Shown: piece after piece, positions 1 through 8,501 of the stretch
Layout of the letters: every line of letters starts with the position of its first letter
How positions within the stretch are numbered: position 1 is the stretch's first letter
NCBI RefSeq assembly: GCF_038087665.1
Contig: NZ_CP149925.1
Span: forward strand, 675,455 to 739,454
DNA length: 64,000 nucleotides
From: Gallaecimonas sp. GXIMD4217
Lineage (GTDB): Bacteria; Pseudomonadota; Gammaproteobacteria; Enterobacterales; Gallaecimonadaceae
Reading direction: 5' to 3'
Notes under the pieces: generated by a model
The model's database searches: none
What the model saw: the letters and a program-made list of their open reading frames with translations, nothing else
Told to the model about the DNA's origin: nothing
Program-made: the position numbers and the translations under genes

Positions 1-61
1 GGGTCTGGGCGCAGGCGGCCAGCATCGGCAGCAGCGCCAGGGGAATGAGTCGTTTCAACAT
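1..61 (-). CDS. Lipoprotein, N-terminal fragment (cut by window edge)
   Basis: Only the first 20 codons are in the window, read leftwards from an ATG at 61. They encode a short basic N-terminus, a Leu-rich hydrophobic core and an LAAC lipobox, so the product is very likely a signal-peptidase-II-processed lipoprotein. The body of the protein lies outside the window, so no function can be assigned. It reads in the same direction as the NADH dehydrogenase gene to its right, with about 70 bases between them. Confidence 0.55.
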   Translation of the reverse strand, partial: MLKRLIPLALLPMLAACAQT

Positions 62-131
62 GGGGGTTCCTTGTGGCGAAAGGCAGCCATTCCCGGCTGC
101 CTGGAAAACCCTTTGTGCCACAAAAGCAGGC

Positions 132-1391
132 TCAGTGCAGCTTGAGCCTGGGCCGGAACCAGCGGTTGACCCTGTCCGCCAGCCACAGGCCCAGGGTGCG
201 CCAGAAGCCGAACAGGGCCAGCTGGTGCTTGCGGTAGAGGGACACGTACATCAGCTTGGCCAGGTGTCCCTCCACGAAGAAGGTGCCCTTGGACAGGCTG
301 CCCATCAGGCCGCCGACGGCGCCGTCCTCGGCCAGGGATACCAGCGAGCCCTGGTCCCGGTACTGGAAGCTGGCATTGCTGCTTTGGCCGCGGGCCAGGG
401 CGGCCAGGTGGCGGGCCAGGAAGTTGGCCTGTTGGTGGGCGGCCTGGGCCCGGGGCGGGGCGGCGTCGCAGCAGTCGCCCAGGGCATAGATGTGCTCGTC
501 GCTCAGCGAACGCAGCTGCTCGTCCACCACCAGCTGGTTGCGCTTGTTGCATTCCAGGCCCAGCTGCTGCAGCCAGTCGGCGCCCTTGATGCCGGCGGCC
601 CAGACCAGCAGATCGGCGTCGACCTTTTCCTCGCCCTCCAGCACGAAGCCGTCCTTGTCGGCCCGGATCACCTTGGCGCTGGTGCGAATGTGGATGTCCA
701 TGCCGGCCAGCTCCCGGGCCGCCTTCTGGCTGATACGCTCCTTCAGTGCCGGCAGGATCCTTGGCCCCGCCTCCAGCAGGCTGATGGCCAGATCCAGCCG
801 GCTGGCGCCGTAGTGGCGCAGCTGCTGTGCGGCGCTGACCAGCTCGGCGGACAGCTCCACGCCGGTGGCGCCGGCCCCTACTATGGTGACCCGCAGCGGC
901 TGCTGGTCGGCCTTAAGCTGGCGGCCCTGGACCTTGGCCAGCAGGTGCTGGTGGAAACGTATTGCCTGATCCGGTGCATCCAGGAAGAAGGCATGCTCGG
1001 CCACGCCGGGCACCCCGAAGTCGGCGCTCTGGCTGCCCAGGGCCAGCACCAGCAGGTCGTAGTCGAGGTGGGTGGCGCCGGACAGGTAACGGCCCTTGTC
1101 GTCGCGGCTGGCGGCCAGCTGGATCTGCTTGTTGTCGCTGTCCAGCTCGGTCATCCGTCCCTGCAGGAACTGGAAGTGGTTGAGCCTGGCCAGCAGCAGG
1201 TAGTCGGCGCCGCCCAGCTCCGGGTTGAAGGCGCCGGTGGCCACCTCGTGCAGCAGGGGTTTCCAGACATGCTGGCGGCTCTGGTCGATAAGCCAGACCT
1301 CCGCCTCGCCGCGCCGTCCAAGCTGGCGGCCCAGGCGGCAGGCCAGCTCCAGTCCTCCGGCGCCACCGCCGACGATCAGGATCCTTTTCAC
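132..1391 (-). CDS. ndh: Type II NADH dehydrogenase (NDH-2, FAD-dependent)
   Basis: A 419-residue single-subunit flavoprotein that passes electrons from NADH to quinone at the inner face of the membrane without pumping protons. The N-terminus has the FAD-binding Rossmann motif GGGAGGLELA (residues about 8-17). A second dinucleotide motif, GAGATGVELS, lies near residue 170 for NADH, and an ALGDCC segment near residue 305 matches the second FAD-contact motif. Length fits NDH-2 (about 400-440). The start is GTG (1389-1391), preceded by a GAGGAG ribosome site 7 nt upstream. The C-terminal stretch after residue 380 is amphipathic and basic, as expected for peripheral membrane anchoring. A sulfide:quinone reductase is a less likely alternative. 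Confidence 0.85.
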   Translation of the reverse strand: MKRILIVGGGAGGLELACRLGRQLGRRGEAEVWLIDQSRQHVWKPLLHEVATGAFNPELGGADYLLLARLNHFQFLQGRMTELDSDNKQIQLAASRDDKGRYLSGATHLDYDLLVLALGSQSADFGVPGVAEHAFFLDAPDQAIRFHQHLLAKVQGRQLKADQQPLRVTIVGAGATGVELSAELVSAAQQLRHYGASRLDLAISLLEAGPRILPALKERISQKAARELAGMDIHIRTSAKVIRADKDGFVLEGEEKVDADLLVWAAGIKGADWLQQLGLECNKRNQLVVDEQLRSLSDEHIYALGDCCDAAPPRAQAAHQQANFLARHLAALARGQSSNASFQYRDQGSLVSLAEDGAVGGLMGSLSKGTFFVEGHLAKLMYVSLYRKHQLALFGFWRTLGLWLADRVNRWFRPRLKLH

Positions 1392-1545
1392 AGGCAGTCT
1401 CCTCAGTTTTTTCTTACTCTAACAGAAGCTTAGTTGCTGGCTGCCGGATGAACGCCGGGGCCGGCCGTCAACAAAAGCTGCCAGGGTTCGGGGGCCGTTG
1501 GCGCGCCTGGCCCAGGCTGGCCTTTGCCGTTTTGGGGAGCGATCC

Positions 1546-2226
1546 ATGAACAAGATGCTGATGACGCTGGGCTGCCTGCTGCTGGCCGCCTGTTCCGAGC
1601 CCGAGGCGCCCGAGTCACGGGACGGCGCCTCGGCGGTGCCGGCCGAGCCGGTCCCCGAGCCGCGGTTGCCCTTGCCGGAGCGGGAGGCGCCCTTCAAGGT
1701 CCGGGTTTACGACTGCGAGGGTGAGCGGGTGGTGCTGGAGTTGCGGGACGGCGGCGGCTGGCTGTTTGCCCCTGGTTTGTCCCTGGAAATGCAGGCCGAG
1801 CCGGCCGCGTCCGGGGTCAGGATGAGCGGGGAAGGGGGCGTGTTCTTCTGGTCCAAGGGCCAGGAGGCCAGGCTGGAAACCCCGACGGGGCGGCGCCATT
1901 GCCGGGAGCAGGTTGCGGAAGCGCCCTGGGAGCAGAGCAAGCTGAGCGGCATGGATTTTCGCGCCGTCGGCAACGAACCCGGCTGGGTACTGGAGATCCA
2001 GGGCAACCGACTGCTGCTGGTGACCGATTACGGCAATACCCGTATCGAGGACAGCGCCGAGGTGCGGGAATTCGGCGACCAGAGCCTGTTCAAGGGCCAG
2101 CGCCTCGACGTGACCCTGGCGCCGGGGCCCTGCGTTGATGACATGAGCGGCCAGCGTTTCGAGACCAAGGTGACGATAAGGCTGGCCGGGCAGGCCATGA
2201 AGGGCTGCGGCCGGCCGCTCCATTGA
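1546..2226 (+). CDS. Lipoprotein with MliC-like lysozyme-inhibitor domain and COG3650-like domain
   Basis: A 226-residue secreted lipoprotein. Residues 1-16 form a signal peptide ending in a LLAAC lipobox, followed by an acidic, Pro-rich linker. Residues about 45-115 resemble MliC/PliC inhibitors of c-type lysozyme: a YDCEG opening, the SGVRMSGEGG turn, FWSKG and a late Cys for the conserved disulfide. Residues about 130-226 resemble the COG3650-type module, starting at FRAVGNEPGW and with two further Cys. The ATG at 1546 is chosen over upstream in-frame starts because it directly precedes the signal peptide and follows a GGGGAG ribosome site. It probably protects peptidoglycan from host or competitor lysozyme at the outer membrane (inferred). 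Confidence 0.7.
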   Translation: MNKMLMTLGCLLLAACSEPEAPESRDGASAVPAEPVPEPRLPLPEREAPFKVRVYDCEGERVVLELRDGGGWLFAPGLSLEMQAEPAASGVRMSGEGGVFFWSKGQEARLETPTGRRHCREQVAEAPWEQSKLSGMDFRAVGNEPGWVLEIQGNRLLLVTDYGNTRIEDSAEVREFGDQSLFKGQRLDVTLAPGPCVDDMSGQRFETKVTIRLAGQAMKGCGRPLH

Positions 2227-2228
2227 AA

Positions 2229-2250
2229 AAGGCGCCCCTGGGGGCGCCTT
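2229..2250 (-). terminator. Intrinsic terminator of ygfZ
   Basis: A perfect 10-bp stem (2229-2238 with 2241-2250) around a 2-nt loop. Read leftwards it runs into five Ts, so it terminates ygfZ. It sits between converging genes and may also slow rightward transcription, although no T-run follows on the plus strand. Confidence 0.75.
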
Positions 2251-2251
2251 G

Positions 2252-3256
2252 TCAGTCGCTGGTTATTGCATAGGGCATGGGTGCCAGCTGCAGCGCGCTG
2301 TGCTCATCGCCCTTGACCCGGAAGCGCTCGTCGCCCTCCAGATCGTTGCGGCACACCGCCAGCAGGTGCAGGCTGCCATCGCCGAAGCGGTAGCTGGCCA
2401 CCACCACGCCGCCGGGGCGGAAGTTGTCGCCCAGGCTCAGCTCCAGGGCGTCGCCGGCTTGGGGGGCCTTATCGGCGCTGCCCGCCAGGTGCCACATGGC
2501 CCGCTTGTTGCCGCCCCTGTAGTGCATGCGCGCCACCACTTCCTGGCCGGCGTAGCAGCCCTTGTCGAAGGCGATACCGTCCAGCAGCTGCAGGTTGAGC
2601 TGCTGGGGCACGTATTCCCCCTGCAGGGGGGCCGGCAGGCTGGGCTCGGCGGCCAGGATGTCCAGGCCCACCCAGGCGCCGCTTTCCAGCCAGAGGGCAT
2701 CGGCGTCCTTGACCAGGGCGGCCATGGCGTCGGCGCTCAGCAGCACCAGGTAGCGGGGGAAGGGGCTGTCCAGGCGCAGCACCAGGCCGCCGTCCAGCGG
2801 CGCCGTCTGGTTATGGCCCTGGGGGCAGGCGCCCAGCTTGTCGCCGAGCCAGGCCTCGGCGCCGTCGCCGGTCACGCCCAGCATCAGCAGCGTGTCGCTG
2901 GCATCCGTCAGTTCGACCTTGGAGAAGACGGCGTACTTGGCCAGGGCCGGCAGTTGCTGGGCCACGGCGCCTTTGTCCTGCAGCAGCAGTAGGTCGTCGC
3001 CCTGTTTGAAGGCCCGGAACAGGCCCTGCATCTTGCCCTTGGCGTCGCAATGGGCGCCGAGGCGGGCATGGCGGTCGTCCAGCCTGGTGACGTCCAGGGT
3101 CACCTGGCCCTGCAGGAAGCTGGTGGCGTCCGGGCCGCTCAGGCGCACCAGGCCCAGGCTGTCGATGGGGATCAGGGCCAGCTGGGCCGGCTGCTGCTGG
3201 CCGCTGAGGGGAGCGAGATGGCGGTCTTGAATGAGGGGTTGCCAATGCTGAGTCAT
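2252..3256 (-). CDS. ygfZ: tRNA-modifying / Fe-S maintenance protein YgfZ (folate-binding)
   Basis: A 334-residue member of the GcvT-like folate-binding family. YgfZ helps maintain certain Fe-S enzymes, notably the MiaB tRNA methylthiotransferase, in the cytoplasm. The family signature K-G-C-Y-x-G-Q-E is intact at KGCYAGQEVVARMHYRG (residues about 231-247), and its Cys is the functional residue. The ATG at 3256 is preceded by an AAGGAGGA ribosome site, and a longer upstream reading is rejected because it would run into sdhE. Divergent from sdhE across about 100 bases, as in enterobacteria. Confidence 0.9.
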   Translation of the reverse strand: MTQHWQPLIQDRHLAPLSGQQQPAQLALIPIDSLGLVRLSGPDATSFLQGQVTLDVTRLDDRHARLGAHCDAKGKMQGLFRAFKQGDDLLLLQDKGAVAQQLPALAKYAVFSKVELTDASDTLLMLGVTGDGAEAWLGDKLGACPQGHNQTAPLDGGLVLRLDSPFPRYLVLLSADAMAALVKDADALWLESGAWVGLDILAAEPSLPAPLQGEYVPQQLNLQLLDGIAFDKGCYAGQEVVARMHYRGGNKRAMWHLAGSADKAPQAGDALELSLGDNFRPGGVVVASYRFGDGSLHLLAVCRNDLEGDERFRVKGDEHSALQLAPMPYAITSD

Positions 3257-3355
3257 GGGGTCCTCCTTGGAACTTGCCGCCATCATACTCCTGGTGGCGA
3301 CAAGGCCCAAGAGCTGAGGTAGACTTGGCGCCACAACGGCGAGGAGTATTCTTTG

Positions 3356-3619
3356 ATGACTGATCCGGTACACAAGGCCAGGCTGAAGTGGGCCTGCCGC
3401 CGCGGCATGTTGGAGCTGGACGTGCTGTTCGAGCCCTTCGTGGAAGAAGCCTACGACGACCTGCCCGAGGACCAGAAAAAGGTCTTCGAACGCCTGCTGG
3501 CATGCGACGATCCGGAGCTGTTTGCCTGGATCATGGGCCACGAGCAGTGCCAGGATCCCGAGCTGGCCGCCATGGTCAAGCATATCGTCGACCGTGTCCA
3601 CGCCCGTATCCAGTCATAA
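3356..3619 (+). CDS. sdhE: Succinate dehydrogenase assembly factor SdhE (flavinator)
   Basis: An 87-residue small helical protein that promotes covalent FAD attachment to the SdhA and FrdA flavoproteins. The RRGMLELD motif (residues 15-22) with the essential RGxxE-like loop is intact, as are the acidic helices that follow. ATG 3356 is preceded directly by an in-frame TTG, and the GGCGAGGAG ribosome site favours the ATG. The last 26 bases overlap ygfX, the usual partner. Confidence 0.9.
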   Translation: MTDPVHKARLKWACRRGMLELDVLFEPFVEEAYDDLPEDQKKVFERLLACDDPELFAWIMGHEQCQDPELAAMVKHIVDRVHARIQS

Positions 3620-3965
3620 CCTCAGAGTGACTCCCTGGCCGGGCCGCCAGCGGCTGCGCTGGCTGTGCCTGGCCTGTCTCCTTCCCCTCTTCTTCTTTCT
3701 TTCATCCTGGTGGGCCCTGCCGGCCTGGCTGCTGCTGTGCTGGGTGCCCCTGCCGGCACCGCCGGAGCTGTTGTGGCTAAGCGAAAGCGGCGAGCTGCGG
3801 CTGAGTGCCGGCGACAGCCAGTACCGGGGCAGGGCCAGCCCGGCGCTGCTGACCCCCAGGCTGGTGATGCTGAGGCTGCACAAGCGCTGGTATTGGCTCT
3901 TCGAGCCGGAGCTGTCCGCCAGCGACTGGCGGCGCCTGCACCGCTGCCTGAGAAGCCGGCCATGA
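3594..3965 (+). CDS. ygfX: YgfX/CptA-like inner-membrane protein
   Basis: A small membrane protein (123 residues from GTG 3594) encoded next to sdhE as in E. coli, where YgfX/CptA was described as the toxic partner of the pair. It has two adjacent hydrophobic segments (about residues 23-60) with a Trp/Leu-rich core, followed by a cytosolic tail. GTG 3594 overlaps sdhE by 26 nt. It is preferred over GTG 3627 because the LRV segment near the N-terminus then sits where E. coli YgfX has its LRVSW. Conservation is otherwise weak. Confidence 0.65.
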   Translation: MSTPVSSHNLRVTPWPGRQRLRWLCLACLLPLFFFLSSWWALPAWLLLCWVPLPAPPELLWLSESGELRLSAGDSQYRGRASPALLTPRLVMLRLHKRWYWLFEPELSASDWRRLHRCLRSRP

Positions 3966-3968
3966 AAA

Positions 3969-3988
3969 AGGGCGGCCAGTGCCGCCCT
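3969..3988 (-). terminator. Intrinsic terminator of nadB
   Basis: An 8-bp stem AGGGCGGC / GCCGCCCT around a CAGT loop. Read leftwards it is followed by a run of five Ts, immediately after the nadB stop. It separates nadB from the converging ygfX. Confidence 0.7.
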
Positions 3989-3990
3989 GT

Positions 3991-5589
3991 TCAGAAATCG
4001 CCCGGCTTGAGCACGGTGGGGCCGGAATTCTCCAGCTGCTGGGGGTGATCCAGGGTGAAGTGCAGCCCCCGGGACTCCTTGCGCTTGAGGGCGGAGCGGA
4101 TGATCAGCTCGGCGACCGTGACCAGGTTGCGCAGCTCCAGCAGGTTGTTGCTGACCCTGAAGTGGGTGTAGTACTCCTGGATCTCCTGCTTGAGCAGCTC
4201 CACCCGCCGCAGCGCCCGCTCCAGGCGCTTGGTGGTGCGCACTATGCCCACGTAGTCCCACATGAACAGCCTGAGCTCGTGCCAGTTGTGGGCGATCACC
4301 ACCTCCTCGTCGGAGTCGGTGACCTTGGATTCGTCCCAGGCCGGCGCCAGCGGTGGCTCGCCCAGGGTGCCAAGCTCCTTGATGATCTTGTCGGCGGCGG
4401 CGGCCCCGAACACCAGGCATTCCAGCAGCGAGTTGGAGGCCATGCGGTTGGCGCCATGCAGGCCGGTATAGGCCACTTCGCCCACCGCATAGAGGCCGTC
4501 CAGGTCGGTCTGGCCGTCCAGGTCGGTCATCACCCCGCCGCAGGTGTAGTGGGCGGCCGGCACCACAGGGATGGGCTCGCGGGTGATGTCGATGCCCAGG
4601 CCCTTGAGCTTCTGGTAGATGGTGGGGAAGTGCTTGCGCACGAACTCCGCCGGCTTGTGGCTGATGTCCAGGAAGACGCAGTCGGCGCCCAGCTTCTTCA
4701 TCTCGTGGTCGATGGCGCGGGCCACCACGTCCCGGGGCGCCAGCTCGGCCAGCTCGTGATGCTGGTCCATGAAGCGGCTGCCGTCGGGACGGCGCAGCAC
4801 GGCGCCTTCGCCGCGCAGGGCCTCGGTGACCAGAAAATTCCTGGCCTGGGGATGGTAGAGGCAGGTGGGGTGGAACTGGTTGAACTCCATGTTGGCCACC
4901 CGGCAGCCGGCCCGCCAGGCCATGGCGATGCCGTCGCCCGAGGCCACGTCCGGGTTGGAGCTGTACTGGTAGACCTTGGAGGCGCCGCCGGTGGCCAGCA
5001 CCACCGCCTTGGCCCGCACCCTTTCCACCCGGGCCTTGTGGCGGTTCCACACATAGGCGCCGAAGCAGCGCTGGCTGTCCAGGCCGAACTTATGGCCGGT
5101 GAGCAGATCCACGGCGTTGTGGGCTTCCAGCAGGCTGATGTTGGGGTGGGCCTTGACCGAATCCACCAGGGTCAGCTGCACGGCCCGGCCGGTGGCGTCG
5201 GCGGCGTGCAGGATGCGGCGGTGGGAATGGCCCCCTTCCCGGGTCAGGTGGTAGCGGTCTTCGCCCGGCTCCTTGTCGAAGGGCACGCCCAGGCCGATCA
5301 GCCACTCCAGGGCCTCCTTGGCATGGCTGGCGGTAAAGCGCACCGCGCCTTCGTCACAGATGCCGCCGCCGGCCACCAGGGTGTCCTGGACATGGAAGTC
5401 GACGCTGTCCGCTTCGTCGAAGACGGCGGCGATGCCCCCCTGAGCATAGAAGGTGGAGCCTTCCTTGAGGGGGCCCTTGGCCAGCACCGTTACCTTGGCG
5501 TGGTCGGCCAGCTTCAGGGCCAGGGTCAGGCCGGCGGCGCCGCTGCCGATGACCAGGACGTCACAGAGATGGTCAGTGTCTGCTCGCAT
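3991..5589 (-). CDS. nadB: L-aspartate oxidase
   Basis: 532 residues; E. coli NadB has 540. It oxidises L-aspartate to iminoaspartate, the first step of de novo NAD synthesis, in the cytoplasm with FAD. Visible: the FAD motif [13 protein letters not shown] (residues about 12-24), the fumarate-reductase-type [12 protein letters not shown] segment, an internal HPT (QFHPTCLY) and a C-terminal helical bundle with paired Arg ([11 protein letters not shown]). ATG 5589 gives [15 protein letters not shown], matching the family N-terminus. Upstream in-frame starts would extend it by 18 residues into the rpoE control region. Divergent from rpoE, a gammaproteobacterial hallmark. Confidence 0.93.
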   Translation of the reverse strand: MRADTDHLCDVLVIGSGAAGLTLALKLADHAKVTVLAKGPLKEGSTFYAQGGIAAVFDEADSVDFHVQDTLVAGGGICDEGAVRFTASHAKEALEWLIGLGVPFDKEPGEDRYHLTREGGHSHRRILHAADATGRAVQLTLVDSVKAHPNISLLEAHNAVDLLTGHKFGLDSQRCFGAYVWNRHKARVERVRAKAVVLATGGASKVYQYSSNPDVASGDGIAMAWRAGCRVANMEFNQFHPTCLYHPQARNFLVTEALRGEGAVLRRPDGSRFMDQHHELAELAPRDVVARAIDHEMKKLGADCVFLDISHKPAEFVRKHFPTIYQKLKGLGIDITREPIPVVPAAHYTCGGVMTDLDGQTDLDGLYAVGEVAYTGLHGANRMASNSLLECLVFGAAAADKIIKELGTLGEPPLAPAWDESKVTDSDEEVVIAHNWHELRLFMWDYVGIVRTTKRLERALRRVELLKQEIQEYYTHFRVSNNLLELRNLVTVAELIIRSALKRKESRGLHFTLDHPQQLENSGPTVLKPGDF

Positions 5590-5654
5590 ACAGTATGATG
5601 ACCAGAGGAGCAAGTGATTCAATGCGGCGCAGTATCTCGCCATCGGGGACGGGA

Positions 5655-5704
5655 GTCAAAAATCTTGACCCCGGTGTGAACTTCTCAAAATGGGTCCTGT
5701 CACA
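5655..5704 (+). promoter_or_regulatory. Sigma-E-type promoter of rpoE and a nearby inverted repeat
   Basis: GAACTT (5678-5683), a 16-base spacer and TCACA (5700-5704) match the extracytoplasmic-stress sigma-E consensus (GAACTT, 16-17 nt, TCnnA). This predicts autoregulation of rpoE. Just upstream, GTCAA and TTGAC form an inverted repeat with a 5-nt centre (5655-5669), possibly an operator for this divergent region (inferred). Confidence 0.7.
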
Positions 5705-5770
5705 GAAGATGCCTTTGCCCCGAGTCACGAACAAAAGTACGAGAAAAGCATGTTGGGAGAACAGGCTCGG

Positions 5771-6358
5771 ATGAGCGAGCAAAAGGCGGAGAACGATCTG
5801 GCGCTGGTGAGACGGGTGCAGCGCGGCGACAAGCAGGCCTTCAACCTGCTGGTAGGCAAATACCAGCACAAGTTGGCCAACCTGGTCAGCCGCTATGTGA
5901 AAAACCCCGGCGACGTCAGCGACGTGGTGCAGGAGGCCTTCATCAAGGCTTACCGCGCCTTGCCCAACTTCCGTGGCGAGAGCGCCTTCTACACCTGGCT
6001 GTACCGGATCGCCGTCAACAGTGCCAAGAACTATCTGGTTGCCCAGGGTCGCCGGCCGCCGGCCAGCGACGTGGACGCCAGCGAGGCGGAATATTACGAC
6101 GGCAGCGAAGCGCTGAAGGCGGTGGACACCCCCGAGCACCTGCTGCTGTCGGACGAGATCAAGAAAGTGGTGTTCGACGCCATCGAAGCCCTGCCGGATG
6201 ACCTGCGTTCGGCCATTACCCTGAGGGAAATGGAAGGCATGAGCTACGAAGAGATCGCCACAGTGATGGATTGCCCAGTGGGAACGGTGCGCTCGCGCAT
6301 CTTCCGGGCCAGGGAAGCCATCGACAAGAAACTGCAACCATTGCTTGGGCGCACCTAG
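5771..6358 (+). CDS. rpoE: RNA polymerase sigma factor RpoE (sigma-24)
   Basis: 195 residues, an ECF sigma factor for the envelope-stress regulon. Region 2 is seen at DVVQEAFIKAYRALPNFRGESAF, with the WLYRIAVN core after it. Region 4 is seen at MEGMSYEEIATVMDCPVGTVRSRIFRAREAI (broken here by description only). ATG 5771 yields MSEQKAENDLALVRRVQRGD, aligned with E. coli MSEQLTDQVLVERVQKGD. An in-frame ATG at 5750 would add seven residues and cannot be fully excluded. First gene of rpoE-rseA-rseB-rseC. Confidence 0.95.
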   Translation: MSEQKAENDLALVRRVQRGDKQAFNLLVGKYQHKLANLVSRYVKNPGDVSDVVQEAFIKAYRALPNFRGESAFYTWLYRIAVNSAKNYLVAQGRRPPASDVDASEAEYYDGSEALKAVDTPEHLLLSDEIKKVVFDAIEALPDDLRSAITLREMEGMSYEEIATVMDCPVGTVRSRIFRAREAIDKKLQPLLGRT

Positions 6359-6376
6359 CGCTGTGAAGGTAACGAC

Positions 6377-6994
6377 ATGGCTGACAAGATAAACGAAACC
6401 CTATCGGCACTGCTGGACAGTGAATCCCATCTGGACGATGGCCTGCTGGCAAAGCTGAAAGAGGACGGTGAGCTGGCGGATCGCTGGCAGCGCTACAGCC
6501 TGATTGGCGACGCCCTGAGAGGGGACCTGCCCCAGCAGGTCGACCTGGACATCAGTGCCAGGGTGGCCCAGGCGCTGGAATCGGAGCCGACCCTGCTGGC
6601 CCCCCAGGCCGGCAAGGCCCAGCCCCAGGCAGAAGCTCAGCAACCCGAGCAGCAGGGCGAGGTCATAGACGCCAGCAGCCGCTTTGGCTGGCTGGGCAAC
6701 TGGGGCCGCAGTGCCGCCCAGTTCGCCGTGGCCGCCTCTGTCACCGCCGTGGCCATCTTCGGTGTCCAGCAATACGGCGTCGAGGGCAATCCCGAGCTGA
6801 ACCAGCCCACGCCTGTGCTGACCACACTGCCGGCCATCGGCGGCGCCGCCCCGGTGAGCCTGGAGGCCAGGCCCCAGGCCCAGGGCCGCCTCAGCCAGGC
6901 CGAGCAGCAGCGCCGGGTCAATGCCTACCTGCAGGACCATGCCCAGCAGCTGCGCATCAATGACGAACAGCAAGAGCAGCAAGAGACGCCTTAA
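6377..6994 (+). CDS. rseA: Anti-sigma-E factor RseA
   Basis: 205 residues, a single-pass inner-membrane protein that sequesters sigma E. The N-terminal cytosolic domain (1-65) carries the RseA pattern ETLSALLDSE...DRWQRYSLIGDALRG. A Gln/Pro-rich linker follows, then one membrane segment at about 112-131 and a periplasmic tail. DegS and RseP are the known proteases that release sigma E. 18 bases separate it from rpoE. Confidence 0.9.
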   Translation: MADKINETLSALLDSESHLDDGLLAKLKEDGELADRWQRYSLIGDALRGDLPQQVDLDISARVAQALESEPTLLAPQAGKAQPQAEAQQPEQQGEVIDASSRFGWLGNWGRSAAQFAVAASVTAVAIFGVQQYGVEGNPELNQPTPVLTTLPAIGGAAPVSLEARPQAQGRLSQAEQQRRVNAYLQDHAQQLRINDEQQEQQETP

Positions 6995-7975
6995 GTGATA
7001 GCAGTCGCCCTTCTGGCCATGGCGCTGGGCGCGGCCGAGCCCGCCCAGCCCGATACGCCGCCGGTGGCCGCCCAGGCCGCCGAAGCCGCCGAAGCCCAGG
7101 CCCATCAGTGGCTCCAGCGTCTTTCCGAACAACTGGCCAACAGCAACTATGTGCTGTCCCTGGTCAAGGTCCAGAACGGCCGTGTCCAGCCCTTTCGCTA
7201 CGAACACGGCCGGGTGGACGACCAGGAGCTGGAACACCTGGTGTTCCTGAACGGGCCGCCCCGGGAGATCGTCCGCAAGGGCCAGGTGGTGACCCTGCTG
7301 GATCTTGAGCATCCCCCCTATTCCTACCAGTCCGACTCCATCCGTGGCCCCATTCCCGAGGCCTTCCTGCAGAGCCCGAGCCAGCTGGCCGAGCATTACC
7401 GCTTCGTGCTGGCCGGTCGCTCCCGCATCGCCGGCCGTGCCGCCCAGCTGGTGCGGGTGGTGCCCAAGGACGACCACCGCCACGGTTACCTGGTGTGGAT
7501 AGACCGGGATTCCGGCCTGCTGCTGCGCTCCGATCGCCTCAACCTCCAGGGCGAGGTGGTGGAGCAGCTGATGGTGGTGGCCATGGAAGCCATGGAGGAG
7601 GCCTCCGGCAACATGAACGCCATCGCCCAGGCCAACTTTCCTGCCCCCTCCAGCAATACCGGCAACCTGCCGCTGCAGCAGCTGGGTGAGGTCACCTGGC
7701 TGCCGCCTGGCTTCATCGGCGTGGTCGGCAACCATCACCGCCTGCCGCACCTGGGCGAGGCGGTGGACTACCTGCTGTACTCCGACGGCCTGGCCGACAT
7801 CGCCATCTACATCAACCCGGCCGCGCCGAACCAGGAGCTGCGCATGATGCAGCAGGGCCTCTACAACCTGGTGGGCATCAACCACGGCGGCATCGAGGTC
7901 ATGGTGGTGGGCACTGTGCCGGCCGAGACCCTGGAGCGGGTGGCCAACCAGGTTCGCCTGAACACCAGGCCATGA
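6995..7975 (+). CDS. rseB: Sigma-E regulatory protein RseB
   Basis: 326 residues, periplasmic. It binds the RseA periplasmic domain and protects it from DegS until envelope stress. A hydrophobic signal peptide (residues 1-15, AxA-like end) precedes the MucB/RseB lipid-binding-like domain (FRYEHGRVDDQELEHL and GPPREI, about residues 67-90). The C-terminal half has the GxVGxxHRLPHLGEAVDYLLYSDGL block (description, not contiguous). The GTG start abuts the rseA stop codon exactly (TAAGTG), consistent with translational coupling. Confidence 0.9.
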   Translation: MIAVALLAMALGAAEPAQPDTPPVAAQAAEAAEAQAHQWLQRLSEQLANSNYVLSLVKVQNGRVQPFRYEHGRVDDQELEHLVFLNGPPREIVRKGQVVTLLDLEHPPYSYQSDSIRGPIPEAFLQSPSQLAEHYRFVLAGRSRIAGRAAQLVRVVPKDDHRHGYLVWIDRDSGLLLRSDRLNLQGEVVEQLMVVAMEAMEEASGNMNAIAQANFPAPSSNTGNLPLQQLGEVTWLPPGFIGVVGNHHRLPHLGEAVDYLLYSDGLADIAIYINPAAPNQELRMMQQGLYNLVGINHGGIEVMVVGTVPAETLERVANQVRLNTRP

Positions 7976-8451
7976 TCATCCGCGATGCCGAGGTGGTGGC
8001 CGTCAAGGGCCGGGCCGTGACGGTGGCGGTGTTGCGCCAGTCCAGCTGCGACGGCTGCCAGGCCGCCGACGACTGCGGCACCGGCCAGGTGAGCAAGGCC
8101 CTGGCCGGCAAGCTGGAAAGCCTGACCTTCCATACCGACGAACCCGTCGTCAAGGGCGACTGGGTGCGGCTCGGCATCCCCGAGGACAGCCTGATCAAGG
8201 GGGCGCTGCTGGTGTACCTGATGCCGATCCTGGCGGTGCTGCTGGCGCTGCTGCTGGTGGCGCCCTTCCTGAAAATACTGGCCCTGCCCGAGCTCTACCT
8301 GCTGCCGGTGGTGGTGCTGAGCGGCTGGGGTGCCTTTGCCCTGGCCCGGCGCCTGGCGCCGTCCCTGGTGCGTGAGCCGCAACTGGTTTCGGTGCTCGGT
8401 CCGGCCGGTAAACGCATTGAGGTGATGACGCCACCCCCTGCGTTCAAGTAA
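7972..8451 (+). CDS. rseC: SoxR-reducing system / sigma-E operon protein RseC
   Basis: 159 residues, inner membrane. The N-terminal cytosolic part carries Cys26, Cys29 and Cys35 ([11 protein letters not shown]), the family's conserved cysteines. Two membrane segments lie at about 75-95 and 100-120. RseC family members are linked to SoxR reduction and to sigma-E operon function. ATG overlaps the rseB stop by 4 nt (ATGA). Confidence 0.88.
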   Translation: MIIRDAEVVAVKGRAVTVAVLRQSSCDGCQAADDCGTGQVSKALAGKLESLTFHTDEPVVKGDWVRLGIPEDSLIKGALLVYLMPILAVLLALLLVAPFLKILALPELYLLPVVVLSGWGAFALARRLAPSLVREPQLVSVLGPAGKRIEVMTPPPAFK

Positions 8452-8501
8452 AATCGCTGGCATTTACGACACTGAGTGTCGCCCTTAGCAGCACGAGTTC
8501 C

